Positions 9,578 to 17,952 of a DNA stretch of 64,000 nt are shown piece by piece. Numbering within the stretch: position 1 is the first letter of the stretch; every line of letters starts with the position of its first letter. Location: contig NW_025408690.1 of NCBI RefSeq assembly GCF_020360975.1, positions 62,001 to 126,000 of the forward strand, written 5' to 3'. The position numbers and the translations under genes were made by a program. Origin of the DNA: Hirsutella rhossiliensis (lineage: Eukaryota > Ascomycota > Sordariomycetes > Hypocreales > Ophiocordycipitaceae). A model generated the notes under the pieces. The model had not been told where the DNA came from and did not search any database. It saw only the letters and a list, made by a program, of their open reading frames with translations.

Positions 9578-11842
9578 GTAGTAGTAGTAGTTTATTACAC
9601 TAGCTAGCCTGCAGGCTCTAGAGCCTCTACGCGTTACCTATATAGGAAAAACCCGGTGGCCCAGGAGGAAAACCTATATACAACCTTCTCATCTGCCTCG
9701 GCCGCGGGCCGCCGTCGTCGCGATGTTGAGCATGTTGGGTCGCAGCCGCCAGCCTGGTGCAGGTGGGGACCTCCGTCCCAAACTGGGCCGGGGCGTCAGG
9801 TCCGTAGGCGCGTTGTACCCGAATAGCCGTCAACGCGCGCGCAGCTGACGGAGAACTCTATCCCGCTTATACCTCCTTTCTCAGGAATTTCTTGCTGGTG
9901 TTCAGTCGGTCGTCCACGGCCCGCCAAGCTCCAGTGTGAGCCGTACTAAGGGCGGGGGCCATTGACACCATTGTGGGGTCGAGGCCCGGCAGTGCGTGCA
10001 GGCCCTTCGCGGCTGTTTGGGATTGGGAGCCGACAAGAGTAAAGACCTTCACTGCTACCTTGTTCTCTCTTTCTACTCTCCGTCCGCTCGTGATCGTGTC
10101 GTTGTCGCGGCGCTGGCGGTCCAGCTTCTTGCGAGATCTGCTGCTACCTTGTAGTGGGGTATCGGCCGAAAGTTGAGAAACCATCGGACGAGGTATGGGG
10201 CTGTGTCGGGTCGCATAAGAAGCGCGCGGAGGTCGGCGTCAGTGCGGAGGGCGCCTGGGAGGAGCCTGCGGTTGTCAGCTTGTAGGGGCAGCGGAGGAAG
10301 ACGTGAAACACTGTTTCCTCCCGCCACCGCACCGGCAGAGGGGTCGTCGCGCTGGGAACGTTCTTGTGATAGAAAGCTGTTAAGACCTATCTTCCCCGTG
10401 CGGAGCTGGATAAGCGTGGAGCCCTCGTGCTTGTAGAGGTCGGCGTGGGCCTTCAGCCTTCTCCCGGGCTTCGGAGGGGGCGTTTCCGTGTCTGATGGTT
10501 GGAGGGCGCGACGAGGATGGCGTGCCTTCGCGTCTCGCAGCTCTCTTTCCCACCTTCTCGTCCATTCACGCCATAGAGCTTCACGAGGCTCCGTCGAGCC
10601 TATGCACCAGCGCTGTTGCCACTCCTCGCCGTCATTTCCGGGTTTGCGCCATGGACCCTTGCGTTTTCGAAGCACGCTGCTGACTTTTGCGCAGGCCAGA
10701 CGCAGGCGCGCCGCCATCCCCGAGGTCTCGAGTCGACTCTGAAATCTCGCTAGCCGTTCGTTGAGGTAGAGGTCAAGCGGCGGGACTTCGGTCTCTGTTT
10801 CTAGGCTGCGGGTTGGTGTGGCTTTATACGCGCCGGCGACGGTGCGAAGGCACGTCGTTTGTAGGCTGCAGAGCGCACGAGCCACTCCTTGGGCGTCCGT
10901 TCGATGGCGTAGGCGTATGGAAGGCTGGGCCTCCATAGACGATGGCGCTGCGGATAACCTTGGTGTAGATCTCCCGTGCGCGCGAGTCGACATCCCCACG
11001 CAGACGCAGCGAGCGCGGTAAGTGCCACCCGTTGGCGCTGAAACTTGGTCTGGATTTGCTTAAGGTGAGGCCCCATTGGAGCTTGCGGTGAAGCCAAACT
11101 CCGAGGAAGCGGGAGGACTCTGACGGCGCTATCGTGGTGTTGCCGAGGCGAACGCACGTCTCGGGCGGGGCGTGGGCGCGTGTGAAGTGCAGTAATTCGC
11201 TTTTCGCCGGTTCGAACGCTGCCCCTACAGCGCGCCCAGCCTTCGCATGCAGACCATGCTCCTTCGAGCCTTTCGGCGGTTTCGTCTGTGGTTCTGCCGA
11301 AGGCGAGAATGTTCGAGTCGTCCGCGAAGCCGACTAGTATTGTTCCCGCCGTTGCTTCGAGAGCGTCGTAAAGGGGGGCGATATAGAAGAGGAAGAGGAT
11401 CGGGGAAAGCGGGGATCCTTGGGGGACGCCTGCGTGTATGCTGAGGGGGTCCGACGCGTCGCCGTCGAAGAGTAGGCGAGCTGTTCTGTTGCTTACGAAA
11501 CTCCGGATCCAAGCTAGGAGCCATTCCGGGATTCCTCTCCCTTTTAAAGCCTGGAGGAGGCAGGTGTGGTCTACACTGTCAAAAGCACCCTTGAGATCGA
11601 GTTGAAGAAGGGACGCGACACCGCCTCGATCCCACGCCGTGCGCGCCAGTTCTGCGACAATATGGACTGCTACTTCCGTAGAGCGTCTAGGCCGATTGCC
11701 CATCTGTCCCTCGGGGAGCAGTAGATGCGTCTCCGCAGTATCGGCGAGCCGCCGTGCGATCGTCGCCTCTATTATCTTGCCCACCGTGCTGAGGAGGGAG
11801 ATTGGGCGCCAGCTGCCTGCTAGGTTAAGTTGAGCCTGGGTC
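9578..11842 (-). mobile_element. 5'-truncated LINE inserted in pogo-like element 2
   Basis: The insertion is bounded by an exact 14-bp direct repeat (9564-9577 and 11843-11856). On its own strand the element runs from right to left: reverse transcriptase, C-terminal zinc-binding domain, an untranslated stretch, then AATAAA followed by a (CTA)n tail that abuts the left duplication (GTAGTAGTAGTAGTTTATT on the plus strand). Endonuclease and ORF1 are missing, so the copy is 5'-truncated, as is common after target-primed reverse transcription. About 500 bp (9578-10072) next to the tail hold no convincing gene. Confidence 0.9.
10073..11842 (-). pseudogene. LINE reverse transcriptase, 5'-truncated and frameshifted
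   Basis: Read from 11842 downward the sequence enters in the RT fingers (GKIIEATIARRLADTAETHL). It continues with LLQLDLKGAFDSVDH, which holds the first catalytic Asp, then GVPQGSPLSPILFLFYIAPL and the FADD active site (VGFADDSNILAFG near 11300). The frame breaks near 11220 and again around 11000-10980. Further on, the C-terminal region keeps a HVFLRCPYKL segment near 10300, typical of the CCHC-like domain after the RT in Tad/I-group LINEs. No RNase H domain was recognised. Several frames overlap in this GC-rich stretch and the exact C-terminus is uncertain. Loss of the 5' part and the indels make it non-functional. Confidence 0.85.
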
Positions 11843-11856
11843 GAATCATGGCTTTA
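11843..11856. repeat. Target-site duplication of LINE 2, right copy
   Basis: GAATCATGGCTTTA, an exact copy of 9564-9577. From 11857 the 5' region of pogo-like element 2 resumes. Confidence 0.9.
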
Positions 11857-12471
11857 ATTTGAGCTCAATTAAAGCATTTCTAGCAAATACTTGACTTTGC
11901 GGTGGCAGGATGGTGTCGAGAAGAAGGTCCGAACGATCCGGTGACTAGGAGCAGCCTCAGGGTCAAAATAGCTGCAAGCTCGGTTGGGAGGTCTGCCGAC
12001 TGCATAGAAAAGTTGAGCCTCTAGTTGGATGACAACTGGAATGAGTTGGATGACAACGGAATGGCTGAAAGATAGGAAGATTGAGCTGAAGAGTCTGACA
12101 TGGCGCACGGCAAGTGGCAAAGAAGCAGCCAGCTTCCTATAGATCATTCCAGAAGACAGCCAGGATATTAATAAGGAAGGAAGGATGGATATAATAGGGC
12201 TGGCATGCCCCTTGGGAGATGATAAGAGGAGCAACAGACAGCCGACACAGAATACGCCACTCGCACAAACAAAAGACCCCTTTCCATGTCCATTTGCCTA
12301 CTTTCTTCGCGAGAGATGGCGAGGACAAAATGTCGCGTTAGTGCTACAGTAAGAGAATCACCATATCCGGTATTGGCGGAGCTAAAATGTCTAGTATGCG
12401 GGACTTGAAGGAAAGGGGGGATACCCCATTTTACGTGGCTGCATCATACTAAATCTGTGTACTACTCTTTT
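11857..12471. other. 5' untranslated and promoter region of pogo-like element 2, no gene
   Basis: These 615 bases lie between the LINE insertion and the right inverted repeat. No frame on either strand resembles a protein. A local repeat (TGGATGACAAC/GGAATG twice at 12024-12064) is visible. The stretch should hold the transposase promoter. Confidence 0.6.
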
Positions 12472-12558
12472 TTTTCCCGGTCGCTTGGCCTTTTCCTGGT
12501 CGCGTTCCCCCCCCTCCTGGAAGGAGGGGGATGAGGGACGAATTTTAGTCCCCCCTAG
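12472..12558 (-). repeat. Right terminal inverted repeat of pogo-like element 2
   Basis: The exact reverse complement of 7147-7233, bordered by TA at 12559-12560. Beyond the 87 bases the two ends differ. Confidence 0.93.
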
Positions 12559-12560
12559 TA

Positions 12561-13090
12561 CTTTATGCCAAGACGAGGGATGAGAAATTTAACGGACAAA
12601 GTCTTGCCTCACGTCCGCTTCCAGACCCCTGCTGCAGGGGCGGTTGCGGATTAGTCTGCACGATTCGGTTCGCCCCCCTGCGCCTACAGGGGAAGTTGGC
12701 TACTCGTCACTTTGCAGAACTAGCGAATGTGATCGGCACGTAAATGTTGAAGCTGAAGATTTCCTGGTAAAAGATGCATAAGCCATCTCAAGGGTGGCCG
12801 GCGGGTATCAGCGAAGCAACAGCGGACAACAGCCCCAAAGAGGAGGAAGGCGCATGATCCCACCCGACGATATGTGCAATGAGATGGCCAAAGCTGCGCC
12901 TTGGGAATTCTCAGGATGCTTGCTGGAGCTCTCGTCCCGACCAAGGCAGCCCGTCCCATACTCGTGTAGATAGTGAAGGAGCTCAGGTGCCCCCTCCTCC
13001 TTTGTCTCGCTTCCCATATTTCTCCCTTTCGTCCCACGCTTTTGAAGACCAGCGAACACCAAACGATCTAACGAGCCCCTCTTGCCCGCC
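12561..13090. other. Unassigned sequence between transposons
   Basis: About 0.5 kb. If pogo-like element 2 is removed, this stretch joins the family-1 Helitron at 7144. On the minus strand a short frame reads across the junction, but it meets a stop within 17 codons and I could not recognise Helitron Rep motifs. Small palindromic C/G-rich blocks (CCCCTGCTGCAGGGG near 12626-12640) are present. No confident gene. Confidence 0.4.
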
Positions 13091-13618
13091 ATGTCGACTA
13101 ACTCTCTCTCGACAATACAAGGGAATATGAGTTCCACCGAATCGATTGCCTGTGGACAAACTGGTCATCTTCATGCTCTCGACATGCTTCTTCGTCCTGC
13201 CTCGCCTTCGGAATCTTCGGATCCCGAAAGTCAATACAACGACGCAAGCTATCGAGACAAAAATACGCAAGACGAGATTGCAGCGTCACCTACGGCAAAG
13301 ACACAGCCTGTGTTCGCACCTAGCGATCTTGAAGGGGGTGATCACTCTTCCTCTTACGGCGATGGCAAGGAGAATCTTCCTCCTGCTGGGCTTGCTTTTC
13401 GAGTCGCTATATCCGATACTTGCCATCGAGTAGAGGCCAGCGGTACTATCGAAAATACTGCGTCACACCTTGCACTTCAGGGATGTGGTGCAAGGCGTAC
13501 AATCAGCCGAAGGCTGCGAGTCTGGCCAACAGTCAACCAGTCACCGAACAATCAGTACAGTATCTACAATCATACACTTCATTTGTGCCTTGGAAAGCGT
13601 CGTTCTTGTTGCGGGTAG
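13091..13618 (+). CDS. Uncharacterised Ser-rich ORF interrupted by a Helitron 3' end
   Basis: The ATG at 13091 opens a frame. Its first 120 codons are low in complexity, acidic and rich in Ser, Asp and Glu (for example PASPSESSDPESQYNDASYR), as in disordered N-termini of fungal proteins. At 13452 the sequence becomes the 3' end of a family-1 Helitron, and the frame runs out in that element at 13618. If the first part was a real gene, the Helitron truncated it. No domain is recognisable, and a chance frame is possible. Confidence 0.3.
   Translation: MSTNSLSTIQGNMSSTESIACGQTGHLHALDMLLRPASPSESSDPESQYNDASYRDKNTQDEIAASPTAKTQPVFAPSDLEGGDHSSSYGDGKENLPPAGLAFRVAISDTCHRVEASGTIENTASHLALQGCGARRTISRRLRVWPTVNQSPNNQYSIYNHTLHLCLGKRRSCCG
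13466..13497 (-). repeat. 3'-terminal hairpin of the second family-1 Helitron
   Basis: CACCTTGCAC at 13466-13475 pairs with GTGCAAGGCG at 13488-13497 with one mismatch; the loop is 12 nt. It lies at the same distance from the GCAGTATTTT end as in the first copy. Confidence 0.6.
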
Positions 13619-13640
13619 CATCAAGTAGAGTTACGTAGAC

Positions 13641-14660
13641 CCGTGGCCTATCTTGTATGGATTCTGGGTGAGAACCTGTCGTTTGCGAAGTTGCTGATCC
13701 TCATTTTCATCTTAATTCCTTCCAGCGGCGACGCATAAGTCAGGTGATTGCGGTCAAACGGGGCATCCAGCATCAGACCCTGCAGCGTTTTCACACGCGA
13801 GATGGCGACGTAGCTCAAACCGGTCTAAAAGTCACGGCAGGACAGATCCGTCACGATCATGTCTTCGGTGATGCTCTGCGACTTGTGAACTGTAATGGCG
13901 TAGCATAAATGGCGTAGCATACGATCAGGGCAAACTGCGTACGAGTGCAGAGTGTTGGCCCAAGAGAAAGTCCTCTCCACTAGTAGAATCGGCACAACCT
14001 TCCTGCCATCGGCGGTGGTCGGGGAAACCGGCCCTATGTACTTATCAAACTCCATCATGATCACGCAGGAAGGGTCTTGCATGGGGTCAGCTCCAGGCGC
14101 CCAGGCGATATCGTACACTGTACCACGTGCGCCGTTGCAGAGGCCAACTGGCTGCCAAAGGTTGGACGTCAGCATCAGACGGGCGCCAACGCATACGGAC
14201 TCTGCTTCGCAGGTTGCCTGCCTTGTCGTCAGGAGCAGCAGCAGCACCGGCACCAACGCTCATAGCCATGACCTGGATGACAGGCCGGCCTAGGCGGTCG
14301 AGGTGGTAGTTGTTATACTCGTTAACCCTGTCTTTCGTGGCGTATACTCGTAGGGGATTGACGAACATGGCCGCCTCCTGATTGTCCAGCTTCGTCTGCA
14401 CGCGGCTGGAGAGGAGCTTCAGGACTCCTGGAATAGACGGTGCAGTCGCAATTGATCGAGGCCGTGCGAAATGTGCCCTTCTGTTCTTTGCCGCGCTGAC
14501 GCTGGGCAACCGTCAAGAAAACCGTCTTGTCGAAGCGCCGATGTGCATTCCTGCCCTTGATCTCTACTCCTTGCACCTCCTTGCACCTCCTTGTCGTAAT
14601 AAAGACGCTTCTGCAGCACAGGGGAACTGAAAGAAGTCGCCAAGCAGGAGGATATTTAGA
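13641..14660 (-). pseudogene. Helitron helicase family 1, C-terminal fragment
   Basis: Only the C-terminal half of a PIF1-type helicase is left, in at least three frames. Recognisable parts are RLMLTSNLWQPVGLCNGARG near 14170, YAITVHKSQSITEDMIVTD near 13900-13845 and LSCRDF at 13830, where a stop has replaced the next codon. It aligns closely with 4562-5560 of the first copy. There is no Walker A or B, so it cannot encode an active helicase. Confidence 0.85.
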
Positions 14661-14890
14661 CCACTAATGAACTCTCGTGATCCATGCCTGTGCAAAGAGA
14701 GCGTGGGCTTGGTTGTGAGAGAATTTTTCCATGGCTAAGGAGCAGCTGAGAAATTAGTGGCTTCCCGATACCCACTTATCTACTGACACCGGCCAATCCA
14801 GCCTACTTTAGAGCCCTGCCATACAAAATATCGGCCAATTAGATCTGGAAAAACTTATAATCCCTGTCTGCACCAAATCCTCATATTGGG

Positions 14891-14943
14891 AAACGAGAGG
14901 AAGGCTCGCCAGCCGCGGCTCGCGCAAAGAAGCCTTTCGGAAC
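14891..14943 (+). repeat. 5'-terminal motif of unit A
   Basis: GGAAGGCTCGCC, then the palindrome AGCCGCGGCT, then GCGCAAAGAAGCC and a small hairpin CTTTCG-GAA-CGAAA. Units B (24871-24923) and D (46445-46497) start with the same order of motifs, and C (35697-35733) with a diverged form. Below it, 14950-15420 hold only short AGTTGGCGACAGGAGA-like repeats and no gene. Confidence 0.55.
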
Positions 14944-15429
14944 GAAATTTGGCGACAAGAGAACCGGAGAAGAGTTGGCTACAGAAGAGAGAGAGAGAGT
15001 TGGCGACAGTAGATTGGAGACAGGAAGAAGAGTGAGGTCGAGATACGAGACACGGCGAGAGACGTAGAGCATTATCGTGAGTGAAACCGAGACAGAGCGT
15101 CGGGGAGGCAGGCTAGGCCGCTGGAGGGAGATTTTGTTTAAAAAGGCGCAAACTCAAAGGGCGTGGAGAGACGGCAGGGTTGAAGAGAGATGTGAGTGGG
15201 TAATGCATGTCTGGGCGAGTGGAAGGCTCGGAAAATTTACATGTGCTACCGGTATAAGTCGTAGGTATAAACAGAATAAGGAGTATATTGGGGAAGTTTT
15301 GACTTGATCGTCTTCATGAAAAGGAGAACAAGAAGAGAAGAGAATGTGCTATTCGAGCCTTTGGCAGTTGATTTTGAGGATGATGAGACATGTTGTCATG
15401 TTGTATTGTTTCGTTTGATGCTTTAAAGT

Positions 15430-16839
15430 TTAGAGAATATTCTTGGGCGGACGTCGGGCGCGCAGTGGTCGGGAAGATATCGACGCGGGAGGTCTGATAG
15501 AGCCAGAGGCGGATGTGTCTTGGTGATTGACCTGTTCGGTGTCCGTCTCTGACTCTGCGGGTCTTCCGGGGACAGAAAGGAGGAGGTATCGGATTTGGGA
15601 GTCTTGACCGTCACAGTCGGTGATTATGGTGGAAGTTTCGGGAGAAAGTCGCGGTCTCTTGGTTGGGGTTTGGTAGGGATCGGGCAATGACCGACTTGAT
15701 GCCAGCATAAGGGGATCGACTGGGCCAGAAGCATGCGGCGTGGGGGAGGCGGGGCTTTGGGCGGCCTTGGGTTTCTTCGTAGAGGTAAACCTGGCCAACG
15801 CAACGCTATAGTCCGAGGGATTGCCGACCGCGCTCTTGGGTGTCGTCGGCAGTAGTTGTGTTGCAGAAGCCTGGTCGGACATGGCCTTGTCGTGGAAAGT
15901 CCACGTGTCGGGGACGACGATGAAGATATAGTCTTGGTCGAAAGCCGGGGCATGTTTCATGATCTGGTGATCCAGTAAGCCGGCGATTTTGCCCGTACAG
16001 GTGAAGAGAGTGTTCGACTGGAACTGGCTGTCGCGCCTCTCGGTCATCTTCTTGCATAGGAGGTCAAGGATTAGCGTGAATGGGAAGATGACGAAAACTT
16101 GGAAGGGTGAAAGCCCTTGAAGGGGTTTGCCGGGAATCCCAGGACAAATAAAGGTGGAGAGCTGGACAAAGCCGCAGCAGCTCAGCTGGGTGTCGTCAGG
16201 GCCGCAGCCGAGTTTCCATGCAGGAGGTCGCGGCCGGAGCCGATGACAGGTCCCGTGAAGGAGACAATGGGTTGTATCGTTGGGAAAGTATCCACCGAGC
16301 TGAGGTGCGAGTGACAATTCTATGGATATCGTCAGGAGGGCAGTGGCGACAGAGAGATTTGGAGCATAGACTCACGGTTGGTAGCTGTGATCGCGGACTA
16401 TAAGCGCGGGGACGGTGTATTCTGTGATGTTATCATCGTCCGACTCAAGCCATCACGTCGCTCGATTTCCCACGTCAGGGCAAAGGGATGAACACGGCCG
16501 ACCATGAAGAACCATTGTTCGGTCCATTCCGAGGAGATTATCTGTTGGTTGTATATGGAAATATTAAGGCTGAAGAAGATGCAGGTCGATGGATTGCCAG
16601 TATCTGACCGGATTGCTGCATACTCCGGAGTCGACAGCCATGAGGGCGTGGGAAGGAAGACCCTCGCTAGGGTTTCTGCGTTGAGCCCTTTGACACGATG
16701 CTCATTCTGGTAGGCGAACCTAGCCGGGCAGCCGGGCTGGACAAAGGCCATCATGGACATGTCGGCGCCAGCATTTTCTCGCTGTCAAGAGGTTGCCGCG
16801 GGAGGACGAGGTATCGACGTTGAGCTGGGAGGCCGACAT
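15430..16839 (-). pseudogene. Helitron accessory protein, unit A (unknown family, OB-fold-like)
   Basis: The gene is divergent from RepHel. The likely start is the ATG at 16839. The N-terminal half carries DMSMMAFVQPGCPARF and SLNISIYNQQIISSEWTEQW. Downstream of a 56-bp intron (16320-16375) the second half has CCGFVQLSTFICPGIPG, LLCKKMTER and FTCTGKIAGLLDHQIM followed by DYIFIVVPDTWTF, a beta-rich stretch that could be an OB fold. Near the C-terminus is TPTKRPRLSPE, a likely nuclear-localisation signal; the end reads RPPKNIL. I do not recognise a named family. All four units keep it, so it probably helps transposition; a single-strand-binding role like that of plant Helitron RPA genes is inference. 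Frame changes near 16780, 16440 and 16220-15980 break this copy. Confidence 0.75.
16320..16375 (-). other. Intron in accessory gene A
   Basis: On the minus strand a GTGAGT donor follows codons for YQP at 16376, a CTGAC branch site lies near the end, and the acceptor is ATAG at 16321-16320. Length 56 bp. The intron is at the same codon in units B, C and D, with little sequence shared beyond the splice signals. Confidence 0.75.
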
Positions 16840-17952
16840 CGTGAGAACATGGCAGATGTAGTCACCGTGGAAGTGTAAATGAGGGGTTACGCAGAGTGGA
16901 GGTGGGCATCCTATAAAGCAGGTTTTCTTGCTGCTCGAAAGAGGGCTCGCGGCTAGGGTCGGGAGACTTAAGAGTCAGAGAATGCTACCTAGGTGATAGA
17001 TCAGAAGCGGGGGTATGCGGGAATGAGCTGGCGAGGTTCTTGAACAGTCTCGACCATCTGGTTCTATGGTCGTGAGTGAAGTAGGGAGCCGGGGGTTGGA
17101 AGTTGAGTAGGGGTGATGACTATGTCGCGAGAAGTTGGAGGTCGGCGAACAGTAAGGTTAGTGTGGGTAAGTCTGCGGAGAAAGAAAGTCCAGCAGTACC
17201 CTTCGGTGTCATCGTTGCATGGAGTAGATAGCAAAGGCGACAATAACGAATGAGAGTGAAGGAAAGAAAGAGGTTATGGTAGTATTGCAGGGTCCTTTGA
17301 CGGTCGTCGGTAGTTGGATGGGCATTGCGTGCGGCTGAGCGAGGCGGGTGCCGACCGTGTCGAGTCCACTATTGGGACACGGTGAAGTCGGATATAGGGG
17401 ACGACCTGAGGAGGAGGATGCGAGTTGGTCACGAGAACTCTCAGGAGGGTTTGCAAGTCGAAACTCCGGTGGCTAGCGACTACAAGAGGACAGGCAGGGG
17501 ATCCTGGCTGTCGCTTTAGCATGAAGGCCGTTGATGCGACGTTGGTGGTGGCGAGGAGCAAACCTAGCCGGGTAGTCCGGTTGCACGAGGACACCGTGGA
17601 CATGTTATCGCCGGCAGCCTTTTGGCTGTTGCTCGACGAGGTGGAGTGGCAGATATTGATGGAGCAACTGATGCGCAAGGTGGGTGGGACGGCGTTGGAA
17701 GGGCCGGAGAGTATGGTTGGAAGTGTGCGGCGGGCGGTCGGCCTAGTAGTATTGCATCGCCTCGGTACCATAGGCAAGCATTATAAGGGAAGAAACGCCA
17801 CGGCCATGAGAGTAGTGATCGTTAGGAAGCTTCCCACTCGGAAAGAAATAGTGTACGCCAAGAAGCGAGATTATCCAAGTGGAAGTGCTCCGGAGCCAAA
17901 ACTTTCTAGCTTGTTGCCAATCCACGCTAGTCGACGTCGAGGAGGCAGTAGC
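16840..17952 (-). pseudogene. Intergenic region of unit A with a relic of a second accessory gene
   Basis: Between the divergent genes, the minus strand at about 17645-17490 holds a degenerate copy of the accessory gene N-terminus: SSSNSQKAAGDNMS, then a proline/cysteine-rich stretch in shifted frames, then words matching INGLNAKAIAR of unit B. It continues to about 17325 with a diverged RLHRVPIVD segment. The rest (16840-17300) is non-coding and conserved with unit B, including CTATAAAGCAGG near 16912. Promoters of both genes should lie here. Confidence 0.5.

Larger units (their letters stand above)
7147..12558 (-). mobile_element. Pogo-like DDE transposon 2 with perfect TIRs, carrying a nested LINE
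   Basis: Both ends are the same 87-bp sequence in inverted orientation (7147-7233 and 12472-12558), and each is bordered by TA (7145-7146 and 12559-12560), the target duplication expected of pogo/Tc1-type elements. Inside are a frameshifted transposase (7408-9570) and about 0.6 kb of upstream sequence (11857-12471). A LINE (9578-11842) separates the two. Without the LINE and its duplicated site the element is about 3.1 kb. It inserted into the coding region of a family-1 Helitron, since Helitron Rep sequence runs directly up to 7144. Confidence 0.9.
13452..14680 (-). mobile_element. Helitron family 1, second 3' fragment
   Basis: It shares the 3' end, hairpin, 3' untranslated region and helicase C-terminus with the copy at 4373-5600. 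Similarity stops near 14680, inside the helicase, so this copy is 5'-truncated. Two local micro-duplications distinguish it: ATGGCGTAGCAT twice at 13894-13920, and TTGCACCTCC twice at 14571-14590. Confidence 0.75.
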
